Assembly: GCA_902788345.1 (NCBI GenBank)
Contig: CADAJP010000004.1
Span: 92,116 to 156,115 of the forward strand
Reading direction: 5' to 3'
Source: an uncultured bacterium
Lineage (GTDB): Bacteria > Cyanobacteriota > Vampirovibrionia > Gastranaerophilales > Gastranaerophilaceae
DNA: 64,000 nucleotides
The notes beneath the pieces are model-generated. The model saw nothing but the letters and a program-made list of their open reading frames with translations, made no database searches and had not been told where the DNA came from. How positions within the stretch are numbered: position 1 is the first letter of the stretch; each line of letters opens with the position of its first letter. Shown one piece after another: positions 36,673-45,002 of the stretch. The position numbers and the translations under genes were made by a program.

Positions 36673-37884
36673 TTATTTCTTTTTAAAGAAATCCCAAAAA
36701 CCGCCGCCGTTGTCCTTTTTATTTCCAAAACGATTGACGTTTCTATTGCCGCCAAAACCGCTGCTTGGTCTTCTGTTATTTCCAAAAGTTCTTTTTGGCG
36801 GATTATTATTTCTTGCTGAACCTGTGCCGCCGATGTTTCTGTTTGGAGTTCTGTTTACCGAACCTGAACCGCCTCCAATATTTCTGTTTGGAGTTCTGTT
36901 AACTCCGCTTCCTGTTGAATTTGTTCTGTTGATAGAGCTGCTTCTTCCGGTTGTATTATTGTTGTTTCTGGTCGGATGTTTTAAATTATTGTTGCGATTC
37001 GTTTTATTAAGGTGGTTTCTGCTTTGAGCAGCTCTGTTTGGAGTTTGAGTGGCATTATTTGTACTGCCGCTTGTTGTAATACCTCCGGGAGTAAATGGGG
37101 CTGCTCCGCTCGGAGTTATTGATATTCCGCCGGAAAAGTTTGCGGTGGATAAAGTTGAGCCGATTTTGTACCTGTCTTTGTAATCGTCATCCTTCCCTTT
37201 AATGCAGTCATAAGAGGCTTGAGAGAGCATGTTTGCGGTTACTGAAAGATTTATTATTATTAACAGAGAACAATAGAATATAAAACCGGGATGTACTAAA
37301 GGTAAATTTAGAACGGTAAATACATAAGACATCAAACCGATAAATATAGAATTTGCAATAACCAGTTGAATTCCGAAAAATACAAGATTGACAAAAACAT
37401 CTACAACTGATTCAAGTATTATTTTTATGTTATAGGCTTCTTTAATATCCATGTGTTTTGTAAAAGCAAGATATGATGTAGTAATAAATGCTATCAAAAT
37501 ACTCCATATAACTACATTTACCATCATTGGCAATTGCGCTAAGTCTTCTGTTGGCGGTATAAGTTCTTTCATAAATATGCCAATCATGAAGGCAACTGAC
37601 AACTGAGGTATTATAGCAACTGCTGTTTTAGCAGTAGATGTTGCAAGGTATTGTATATTGAATGTTAATATTTCTTGTTTGTGTTCCCTCATGCCGTTAA
37701 TTCCGCATGTCAAAAGTCCAAGAAGGAGCAGCACAACGAAAAATCCGCAAATTCCGCTTAAAACAAACTGACCTGTTGCGTATGCATTAAGGCAGATAAA
37801 TACCGGAATCGCATAGACAAAAAATTTTGCCAGTGCGTATTCCTCGGTAAATACATCATTATATGCTTCTATAATGTTTGCCAT
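36673..37884 (-). CDS. Unknown polytopic membrane protein with Asn/Arg/Gly-rich repeat tail
   Basis: 403 residues. About six to seven hydrophobic segments fill residues 18-230. The remaining 170 residues are low-complexity, rich in N, R, T, S and G, with two near-identical N-R-T-P-N-R-N-I-G-G blocks and a closing G-F-W-D-F-F-K-K-K. The topology recalls VirB6/TrbL-type or other channel-like proteins but no family motif is seen. It lies 35 bp after pilT on the same strand, so a link to surface appendages or secretion is possible, but unproven. Confidence 0.7.
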   Translation of the reverse strand: MANIIEAYNDVFTEEYALAKFFVYAIPVFICLNAYATGQFVLSGICGFFVVLLLLGLLTCGINGMREHKQEILTFNIQYLATSTAKTAVAIIPQLSVAFMIGIFMKELIPPTEDLAQLPMMVNVVIWSILIAFITTSYLAFTKHMDIKEAYNIKIILESVVDVFVNLVFFGIQLVIANSIFIGLMSYVFTVLNLPLVHPGFIFYCSLLIIINLSVTANMLSQASYDCIKGKDDDYKDRYKIGSTLSTANFSGGISITPSGAAPFTPGGITTSGSTNNATQTPNRAAQSRNHLNKTNRNNNLKHPTRNNNNTTGRSSSINRTNSTGSGVNRTPNRNIGGGSGSVNRTPNRNIGGTGSARNNNPPKRTFGNNRRPSSGFGGNRNVNRFGNKKDNGGGFWDFFKKK

Positions 37885-37919
37885 TATGTTCCTTTTAGTC
37901 CTTTTGTTTCAGTATCGGA

Positions 37920-38987
37920 TTAAGCATTTAATAATCTGTTAAGCTCTGCCGGTCTTGAAGTTTTGGACATAGCATCTTCAAGGGAGATAAGTCTTTTCTT
38001 AACAAGATTTGCAAGTGCAGATTCAAGTGTCTGCATGCCTGCTTCAGAGCTTGTCTGAATAGTAGAGTATATCTGAGCTGCTTTAGCTTCTCTGATAAGG
38101 TTGGCAACCGCAGGTGTTACAACCATTATTTCCTGTGCCATAATACGACCTTTTGGAGTTCCGTCAGGTAATCTTTTCTGGATAAGTGTTTGTGCAAAAA
38201 CGGCAACAAGTGAGTTCGCAAGCTGAACCCTGATTTGCTGCTGTTGTCCCTGAGGGAATACGTCAATAATACGGTCAATAGTTTGTGAAGCTGATGAGGT
38301 GTGCAAAGTTCCGAAGACCAAGTGACCTGTTTCAGCTGCAGTCAGAGCCAAAGCAATAGTCTCATGGTCACGCATTTCACCTACAAGAATAATATCAGGG
38401 TCTTCACGAAGAGCAGATTTAAGAGCATTTGCAAAAGACCTTGTATCCTGTCCTAATTCTCTCTGGTGAATAACACTCATTTTTGATGTATGCACAAATT
38501 CGATAGGGTCTTCAATTGTTAAAATGTGTTCAGCTCTTGTTCTGTTGATGTAGTCAATCATAGCTGCCAAAGTTGTAGATTTACCGGAACCTGTAGGACC
38601 TGTTACCAAAACCAGTCCTCTCGGTTTTTCAGCAATTGTTGTTACAATTGGCGGCATACCCATATCTTCAAGTGTCGGAGCCTTATCGGAAATCGTTCTG
38701 AATGCAGCTGCATAAGAACCTTTGTCTTTGTAAAAGTTAACCCTGAAACGCCCCATACCTTTAATACCGTATGAAAAGTCAAGTTCCCAATCCTGTTCTA
38801 AACGTCTTCTTTGATCGTTTGACATCATTGGGAACAAAAGTGCTTCAACCTGTTCGGATGTTAATGGCGGATAATCCATTCTTACAAGGTTTCCGTCAAC
38901 ACGTTTGATAGGTGGCAGAGCATTTGAGATATGAAGGTCGGAGCCTCTATCTTCCACCAGTTCTTTTAGTAAGTCTTCAATAACCAT
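37920..38987 (-). CDS. pilT: PilT-type pilus retraction ATPase
   Basis: 355 residues, standard length. Walker A G-P-T-G-S-G-K-S-T near residue 134, the Asp box with I-E-D-P-I-E-F near 162, Walker B with I-L-V-G-E-M-R-D near 200 and the His box F-G-T-L-H-T near 225 match PilT, the hexameric motor that powers type IV pilus retraction. The N-terminal domain has the expected D-L-H-I-S stretch. It sits in a three-gene minus-strand unit: the 83-residue protein upstream (12 bp) and the membrane protein downstream (35 bp). Confidence 0.95.
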   Translation of the reverse strand: MVIEDLLKELVEDRGSDLHISNALPPIKRVDGNLVRMDYPPLTSEQVEALLFPMMSNDQRRRLEQDWELDFSYGIKGMGRFRVNFYKDKGSYAAAFRTISDKAPTLEDMGMPPIVTTIAEKPRGLVLVTGPTGSGKSTTLAAMIDYINRTRAEHILTIEDPIEFVHTSKMSVIHQRELGQDTRSFANALKSALREDPDIILVGEMRDHETIALALTAAETGHLVFGTLHTSSASQTIDRIIDVFPQGQQQQIRVQLANSLVAVFAQTLIQKRLPDGTPKGRIMAQEIMVVTPAVANLIREAKAAQIYSTIQTSSEAGMQTLESALANLVKKRLISLEDAMSKTSRPAELNRLLNA

Positions 38988-38999
38988 AATTGTCCTCTC

Positions 39000-39251
39000 T
39001 TATTCTGTATAATTCATTAAAATATCACTCTCTTTTTCTGCCGTTTCAATTAGAATGTACGACATATATGCCCCGAGAGCTATTGCCTTCGGGTCAAGTC
39101 CTGTTTTGTTTGCCGCTTCAATAATGGCTGTATTTATCTCAGGGTTTTCATCCTTGAGATAATGTATCATTTTCTTCCTCCAAGACGGCATGTCTGCAAA
39201 AATATCCTCAAAGACATTTTGCGAAATTTCTTCTGTAATTACCGGTAACAT
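39000..39251 (-). CDS. Small unknown protein preceding pilT
   Basis: 83 residues, mostly helical and acidic, no membrane segment. It starts M-L-P-V-I-T-E-E and has a central hydrophobic helix (A-I-A-L-G-A-Y-M-S-Y-I-L-I). A GAGGAA-like site precedes it, and pilT begins 12 bp after its stop, so they are cotranscribed. No family recognised. Confidence 0.6.
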   Translation of the reverse strand: MLPVITEEISQNVFEDIFADMPSWRKKMIHYLKDENPEINTAIIEAANKTGLDPKAIALGAYMSYILIETAEKESDILMNYTE

Positions 39252-39319
39252 ATACTATTCCTCTATTTTAGTGCACTATCATATTATTATACAATAATTA
39301 CCGCCTTATAGGCTAGGAT

Positions 39320-39349
39320 TTAACAAAAATCATATATTCGGTGTATAAT
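39320..39349 (+). promoter_or_regulatory. Promoter of recF positioned for a leaderless mRNA
   Basis: TTAACA (39320-39325), an 18-bp spacer and TATAAT (39344-39349) are followed by exactly 6 nt and the ATG at 39356. No Shine-Dalgarno sequence is present. Confidence 0.55.
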
Positions 39350-39355
39350 AACTCT

Positions 39356-40465
39356 ATGAGATTAAAAGAGCTGAATTTAGAGAATTTCAGAAATTGTGAA
39401 AATATCAATTTGAAATTTGATAAAAATAAAACTTTAATAATCGGGAAAAATGCACAGGGGAAAACTAATATTCTTGAAAGCATTTACTTTTTGTCAACTT
39501 TAAAAAGTCCAAGAACTTCCAATAATGTTGAATTTATAAAAATCGGTTCTCATTCATTCAAGATTGATGCGTCTTTGTATAAAAGTCAGACTAATATTGA
39601 TATGCAATTTACTTATAATCAGGACAAAAAAAGAGAGATGAAGTTAAACGGTGTAAAATCTTCCCTGAAGGATTTTAAATCAACATTAAAAACCGTACTT
39701 TTCTCCACTCAGGATTTGTTATTGCTAAGGGGCGCTCCGCAAGACAGGCGTGATTGGTTAGACAGGGCTATTTCACAAATTTATCCTGCGTATGATGAAA
39801 GATTGTCAAAATACGAAAAAATAAGAATTCAAAAAAATAATTTCTTAAAAGAGTGTGCGAAAAATAATGTAACAGATGAAACTTTGCTTGATGTGTATAA
39901 TGAGCAGTTGTCTGTTACCGGAAGCAATATCATTTTCATTAGAAAAAAATATCTCAAAGAAATTGAAAAAATTGCCGGAACAAAGCATAAAACAATAAGT
40001 GAAGTTGAAGATTTGTCGATAAAATACAGCTGTGCTTTTCTTGAAGATGATGGGACAGATGATATAGGGTTTATTCAAACTCGGTTTAAAGCATCTTTGG
40101 AAGAACGAAAAATTGAAGAAATGAGAAGATGTCAGGCATGTGTCGGGCCTCACAGGGATGATTTGATTTTTTATATAAATGGTTTGGATGCTTCAAAATT
40201 TGCATCTCAAGGTCAGCAAAGGACTGTTGTTCTGGCGTTGAAATTGTCAGAACTAGATATAATAACTCAAAAAACTGGAGATGAACCTGTTTTGCTTTTG
40301 GATGATGTTTTGGCAGAACTTGATGACATCAGGCAAAATTATTTGTTAAAATCAATAACCGAAAATACTCAAACCATAATAACTTCTGTCGATACGGTTC
40401 TGTTTGAAGATGAATTTTTGAAGGATGTTCAAATTTATAAAATTGAAAATGGAAAAATAATTTAA
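39356..40465 (+). CDS. recF: DNA replication and repair protein RecF
   Basis: 369 residues from the ATG at 39356 (protein M-R-L-K-E-L-N-L-E-N-F-R-N). The frame also has a GTG at 39341, but that lies on top of the -10 box. The Walker A G-K-N-A-Q-G-K-T-N is near residue 33, the ABC signature region A-S-Q-G-Q-Q-R near 282, and Walker B L-L-L-D-D-V-L-A-E-L-D near 312. RecF is an SMC-like ATPase that loads RecA at gapped DNA. It is not beside dnaA/dnaN here. Confidence 0.95.
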   Translation: MRLKELNLENFRNCENINLKFDKNKTLIIGKNAQGKTNILESIYFLSTLKSPRTSNNVEFIKIGSHSFKIDASLYKSQTNIDMQFTYNQDKKREMKLNGVKSSLKDFKSTLKTVLFSTQDLLLLRGAPQDRRDWLDRAISQIYPAYDERLSKYEKIRIQKNNFLKECAKNNVTDETLLDVYNEQLSVTGSNIIFIRKKYLKEIEKIAGTKHKTISEVEDLSIKYSCAFLEDDGTDDIGFIQTRFKASLEERKIEEMRRCQACVGPHRDDLIFYINGLDASKFASQGQQRTVVLALKLSELDIITQKTGDEPVLLLDDVLAELDDIRQNYLLKSITENTQTIITSVDTVLFEDEFLKDVQIYKIENGKII

Positions 40466-40494
40466 TCTTCTTTTTTATAGCAAGTAGCAAGTAG

Positions 40495-40572
40495 GGTAGA
40501 CTTCAGTCTACCGTTGTGTTTTGGTTGACTAAAGTCAACCCTGCTAAATATCCCTCTCCCGATGTTAGAGGG
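40495..40572. repeat. Cluster of three hairpins in the recF-era intergenic region
   Basis: Three palindromes in a row: GGTAGACT/AGTCTACC (40495-40512), GGTTGACT/AGTCAACC (40523-40540) and CCCTCT/AGAGGG (40552-40572). The first two share an ACT(2 nt)AGT core. The third resembles the GC-rich repeats at 56582-57490. The region lies between convergent recF and era, so the hairpins may end both transcripts and probably belong to dispersed repeat families. Confidence 0.65.
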
Positions 40573-40601
40573 TAAATTTGTGATGATTCACTTTTTGCTT
40601 T

Positions 40602-41492
40602 TTATACTTCTTCTTTGTATCCAAAATCTTTTAATATATTATCTTTTTTTCGCCAGTCTTTTTCAACCTTAACTTCAAGTCCAAGAAAAACTTTTTTATC
40701 CGCAATTTTTTCAAGTTCAAGCCTTGCATCTGTGCCGATTTTTTTGAGTAAATTCCCGCCTTTGCCAATTAAAATACCTTTTTGGCTTTTGGTTTCGCAA
40801 TATATTGTGGCATAAATTTTATCTATATCTTCCTGTTCAAAATAATTTTCAATTTTAACAGCAACGGCATGCGGAATTTCATCAGAGGTGTTTAAAAGTA
40901 TTTTTTCTCTTATAATTTCCTGTGCAACATCACGCATAGTTTCTTCCGTTACAACATCTTCAGGATATAAAATATCTCCTTTGGGAAGTTTTTGATAGAT
41001 GTTTTTCAAAAGGGTATCAATATTTCGTCCTGTTTTGGCGCTTAGTCTGACTAAAGGTAAATTTTTTTCAAACAAAGTTTTATAAGTTAATAAATTTTCT
41101 TCAATTTTTTGAGTTTTTTTAACTTTATCAACTTTATTCATTACAATAATAATTGGTATATCTGTTTGCAAAAGATTCTGTGCAATCCATTTGTCCCCTT
41201 TACCTGCAGGCTCTGAACCGTCAACAAGAAATAAAATTAAATCCGCGTCAGGTATTGCAATTTTAGCTTCATCCATAAGAAATTCCCCGAGTTTGTTTAA
41301 CGGACGGTGAACTCCGGGTGTATCTATAAATACTATTTGACCTTCTTTTGTTGTATATATTCCTTTAATTCTTTTTCTCGTAGTTTGAGCTTTGTCTGTT
41401 GTGATTACAATTTTTTGTCCGAGAATTTGATTTAAAAGTGTTGATTTCCCAACGTTTGGTCTTCCTATAATTGTGACAAATCCGCTTTTCAT
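40602..41492 (-). CDS. era: GTPase Era
   Basis: 296 residues, full length. G1 G-R-P-N-V-G-K-S near residue 9, G3 D-T-P-G near 58, G4 N-K-V-D near 120, and a C-terminal KH domain (about 205-285, with the G-I-L-I-G-K-G-G motif). Era binds the 3' end of 16S rRNA and helps assemble the 30S subunit. No Shine-Dalgarno is seen: TACAAT ends 7 nt before the ATG. Confidence 0.97.
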   Translation of the reverse strand: MKSGFVTIIGRPNVGKSTLLNQILGQKIVITTDKAQTTRKRIKGIYTTKEGQIVFIDTPGVHRPLNKLGEFLMDEAKIAIPDADLILFLVDGSEPAGKGDKWIAQNLLQTDIPIIIVMNKVDKVKKTQKIEENLLTYKTLFEKNLPLVRLSAKTGRNIDTLLKNIYQKLPKGDILYPEDVVTEETMRDVAQEIIREKILLNTSDEIPHAVAVKIENYFEQEDIDKIYATIYCETKSQKGILIGKGGNLLKKIGTDARLELEKIADKKVFLGLEVKVEKDWRKKDNILKDFGYKEEV

Positions 41493-41499
41493 AAAAAAT

Positions 41500-41527
41500 A
41501 TTGTAACATAAATTTACTATTTTTTAA
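41500..41527 (-). promoter_or_regulatory. Candidate era promoter with no leader
   Basis: On the minus strand TTAAAA (41527-41522), 16 bp, TACAAT (41505-41500), then 7 nt to the ATG at 41492. The -35 match is weak, so this is tentative. Confidence 0.35.
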
Positions 41528-41591
41528 TATACTAGCAAATTTATTTTCTCTCGGTTATTATATAAAGTAGAAGTGTAGTTTTAAAGAATAA

Positions 41592-43799
41592 ATGGTAGTC
41601 ATGATAAATAAAAAATTATTTTTTACTGTAGTCGTATCAACTATATTAACAGCCGGTATCCCGATGGGCATAGCAAGTATGATTCCAAATGATTTATTGC
41701 GTATGGATATTAAAAAATCGTCAGTTCAGGATACTGTGGATGTAACTTTTTACACAACAGGTGCTCCGGCAAATACTGTAGTTACCAGAAAAACAGGTAA
41801 TACTTATGTTGTGTTGCTTCCGAATGTTTCGGGAAATCAATCAATTGTTCCGTCATTGGGCGGTGTAAAAGATTTACTTTCAGATGTAGTAGTTAAGAAT
41901 GTTGATGATGGTATCGGCGGTTATACAAAAGTAACATTTACCACAACAAGACCGCTAAAAATTCAAACTTCTACAAAACAGACTGCACCTTTATCTTCTG
42001 CACAGCAAGGATATAAAAATTTAATAGCACAAAGTGCTAATATAAAACCATTAAGTAACACTTCTGTTACCCATTCTGCATCAGCAACAAAACCTGCGGC
42101 TCAGACTCAGCAGGTAAAACCAAAAGAAACTGTTAAATCTCAAGCATCTGCACAAAAAGCACCTGCTTCAAATACCAAACAAGCAGTTTCAAATGCCCTC
42201 AAAACTGCAGCCGTAAAACCTGTGTCAAATGCGGTTAAAGCAAATAATTCCGCAAAACAGTCACAAGTGAAAACTTCTGCAAAAACGACTGCACCAAAAA
42301 CAATTGAAAAAGTTTCTCAACAAAAAGCTGAAGTAAAACAACCTCAACCAAAAACTTCAAATAAAGTTGTAAAAAAATCTGTATCACCAAAGACGCAAAC
42401 AAGTGTAAAACCTGCAGAACCTGTTAAACCAGTTGTTCAGGAAAGTGCACCTGTTAAAATGCCGGAAACAAATGTTACTGATATTCAGCAGCCTGTAAAA
42501 GAAAATATAGCTCAAAAAACAGTTGAAACAAAGAAGGTTGCAGCAACTCAGTCAACTGCAAAGAAATCATCAAAAGCATCAAATAAGCATGTAAAAACTG
42601 CTCATACTTCAAAATATCATAATCCGATAATTCCGATTGCCGCAGCATTCTGCTTATTTGGAATTTTCTTATTAACAGGGCTTGCCGGTATAATTACAAA
42701 AGGTGTTGAAGACAAGCGCAACAGATTAAAAGAATATCTTGATAATGATGTTGCAGATGATAGTGATATCAAAAATCCTGAATTACAGGCTATTGCGGAT
42801 GATAAAAATGCAAACTGGCAGGAAAAATATAAACGTTATACAAAAGTCAAAGAATCACAAAGAAAAATTGCAAACAGAGGCAGAATGTCTTATGTTGCAA
42901 ATACTAAATCTTCAAAGGGTGTAGTTGTTCCTGAATTACAGCCAAAAAGAGATAAAATGCAGGAAACAATTTCAAGAATGGAACATTCATATGCTCAAAC
43001 TCCTGCGTCCATGCCAAGTGAAGATTTTTCAACAAAATATCGTTCTGAAGATAATGCAATTGCAAATAAAATGTCAGAAGTTAAACTCAAATCATTTGCA
43101 AAGAGTGTAAGTTTAACTCATTCTGAAAGAGATTTGGTTTCTTTTGAAGAACTTGCAAGCAGAAAGAAAACTCTAAAAGAAGGCAAATTTGTCAAAATGA
43201 ATAATTCCGCATTGACTATGAGCAAAAGAAAATCTGCAAGTTCAGGTTTGAATTTTGCAAATATAGTAAGAGGCGGTAGTGATAGTGCGGTATCAGATCA
43301 TAATAGTGAGGTGTTTATGGATAAACAACAGGAAGAATATGTATTGTCATCAATAAATGAATATATGAATTTACTCGATGATGAAAAAACAGCATCTTCC
43401 CGTGTTCTTGAAAATCCTCAGGAATTATCCAGAGCAATTGCCGGAGCAGAACAAGAGCTTGCTGCTAATTCAAGATCCCGTGTTACAAACCCTATGGCAT
43501 CTCAAAGAAGAGTACCGTTTGCAAAAGCATCTAAGTCTGATGTAAATGGTTTAACTATTAAATCAAACTATTCAATAGATTCAAACAGAAGTATTTATAT
43601 GGTTGATATGGATGGCATTTCAGCTATAATCGGTAAAATCGGTGAAGAAATATTCGTACTCAAGAAATTTGAAAGTATCATAAATAAACCACTTCAGGTA
43701 AGACTTGATTATGGCAATACATATATTGTCAGAGTAGGTTCTTTCAAATGTCTTGTTGATGTAACGGAAGATAAAATGGGAACATTGCTAGAAATCTAG
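41592..43799 (+). CDS. AMIN-like membrane protein with low-complexity linker, unknown
   Basis: 735 residues. A hydrophobic N-terminal segment (about 8-30) precedes a beta-rich domain at about 35-135 (D-V-T-F-Y-T-T-G...Y-V-V-L-L-P-N-V-S-G) that resembles the AMIN domain found in pilus secretins and cell-wall amidases. Next is a Lys/Pro/Gln/Ala linker (136-345), a second membrane helix (about 350-372), then a charged 360-residue C-terminal region that would be cytoplasmic. This two-sided layout is unusual for AMIN proteins. No ribosome site is clear; an alternative ATG is at 41601. The solute-binding protein gene starts 13 bp downstream. Confidence 0.65.
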   Translation: MVVMINKKLFFTVVVSTILTAGIPMGIASMIPNDLLRMDIKKSSVQDTVDVTFYTTGAPANTVVTRKTGNTYVVLLPNVSGNQSIVPSLGGVKDLLSDVVVKNVDDGIGGYTKVTFTTTRPLKIQTSTKQTAPLSSAQQGYKNLIAQSANIKPLSNTSVTHSASATKPAAQTQQVKPKETVKSQASAQKAPASNTKQAVSNALKTAAVKPVSNAVKANNSAKQSQVKTSAKTTAPKTIEKVSQQKAEVKQPQPKTSNKVVKKSVSPKTQTSVKPAEPVKPVVQESAPVKMPETNVTDIQQPVKENIAQKTVETKKVAATQSTAKKSSKASNKHVKTAHTSKYHNPIIPIAAAFCLFGIFLLTGLAGIITKGVEDKRNRLKEYLDNDVADDSDIKNPELQAIADDKNANWQEKYKRYTKVKESQRKIANRGRMSYVANTKSSKGVVVPELQPKRDKMQETISRMEHSYAQTPASMPSEDFSTKYRSEDNAIANKMSEVKLKSFAKSVSLTHSERDLVSFEELASRKKTLKEGKFVKMNNSALTMSKRKSASSGLNFANIVRGGSDSAVSDHNSEVFMDKQQEEYVLSSINEYMNLLDDEKTASSRVLENPQELSRAIAGAEQELAANSRSRVTNPMASQRRVPFAKASKSDVNGLTIKSNYSIDSNRSIYMVDMDGISAIIGKIGEEIFVLKKFESIINKPLQVRLDYGNTYIVRVGSFKCLVDVTEDKMGTLLEI

Positions 43800-43812
43800 C
43801 CTGTAGCATTAA

Positions 43813-45000
43813 ATGTTAAAAAAAATACTGTTAATATTCTGTTTAATAATAGGGGCTTTATTGTTATTTCCTGTGCTTGTGCATGACAAGTGTGACGGAA
43901 AGACTCATATTAGTTTTGCTTCCTGGGGATCTGAAAGCGAAATAAAAATATTAAAGCCTATATTAAAGGATTTTGAAAATATAAATCCTGATATAAAAGT
44001 GGATTTTATGCATATCCCTCAGAATTATTTTCAGAAGTTGCATCTTTTATATGCATCAAATACTGCACCGGATGTTATATTTATAAATAATTTGTATTTG
44101 CCTGTATATGCAAATGCTGGTGTATTGTCCGATTTGAGTGAATATGATTTAGAATATGACAAATTTTATAAAACTTCTTTGGCCTCAATGGGTTGGAAGG
44201 GTGGTATATATGCAATTCCACGAGATATTTCAAATCTGCTGATTTTTTATAATAAAGATTTATTTAAAAAATATCATATACCGTATCCGAATACAGGCTG
44301 GACTTATAACGATTTTGTAAAAACGGCGCAAAAACTGACAAAGAGCGGCGAAAGTTTCGGGATGTCGTTTGATGAAGGTCCGTTGTATTTTTTGTCTTAT
44401 CTTGTAATGTATGGAGAATGGACAAGTGAAGATACTTTGAATTATTTTAAAAAAGATATTTTATCCAAACCAAAAATAAATGAAGCACTTAATACATATG
44501 CTAATTTAAGATATAAATATCATTGTGCTCCTTTAAAACAAGATTTAGGCAGTATGACTAACGGGCAAATGTTTTTATTGGGGAAACTTGGTATGTATTT
44601 TTCAGGTCGGTGGATGGTTCCGAAGCTGCGTGAGGATGCAAAATTTGACTGGGATGTCATTGAATTTCCTACACTTACGGGAAAAGAAAAAAGTTCTGTA
44701 CTGACAGATTCGTCAGGCTGGGCATTAAGTAAATCTTCAAAACATAAGCCCGAAGCTGTTAAACTTATAAAATACTTATCCTCAAAAAGTGTATCCGAAG
44801 AGTTTACAAAAAGCGGTTTGATAGTACCTGCAAGATTAGATGTTGCCTATTCAAAAGTTTTTAATGACGGTAAAAAACCTTTAAATTCAAAGGCTTTTCT
44901 AAATACGGCTCAAAATTCAAGACCAACACCTGTTACTGTCAACTATAACGAAATATTGGACGATTTGAAACAAAAGACGGAATATATTTTTAATAAGTGA
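43813..45000 (+). CDS. Extracellular solute-binding protein, family 1 (sugar ABC transporter type)
   Basis: 395 residues. A signal/anchor helix (about 3-22) is followed by a periplasmic-binding fold typical of maltose/oligosaccharide-binding proteins: F-A-S-W-G-S-E-S-E near residue 38, A-P-D-V-I-F near 90, and A-I-P-R-D near 135. There is no good lipobox Cys, so it may stay anchored by its N-terminal helix. No permease or ATPase gene is adjacent, so its transporter partners must be elsewhere. The ligand is unknown. Confidence 0.87.
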   Translation: MLKKILLIFCLIIGALLLFPVLVHDKCDGKTHISFASWGSESEIKILKPILKDFENINPDIKVDFMHIPQNYFQKLHLLYASNTAPDVIFINNLYLPVYANAGVLSDLSEYDLEYDKFYKTSLASMGWKGGIYAIPRDISNLLIFYNKDLFKKYHIPYPNTGWTYNDFVKTAQKLTKSGESFGMSFDEGPLYFLSYLVMYGEWTSEDTLNYFKKDILSKPKINEALNTYANLRYKYHCAPLKQDLGSMTNGQMFLLGKLGMYFSGRWMVPKLREDAKFDWDVIEFPTLTGKEKSSVLTDSSGWALSKSSKHKPEAVKLIKYLSSKSVSEEFTKSGLIVPARLDVAYSKVFNDGKKPLNSKAFLNTAQNSRPTPVTVNYNEILDDLKQKTEYIFNK

Positions 45001-45002
45001 TA

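Noticed and set aside
41592..43799. Pilus secretin PilQ
   Set aside because: Only an AMIN-like domain is suggested; there is no secretin domain and the C-terminal part is charged and probably cytoplasmic.
43813..45000. A complete sugar ABC transporter locus
   Set aside because: No permease or ATPase gene lies within several kilobases on either side.
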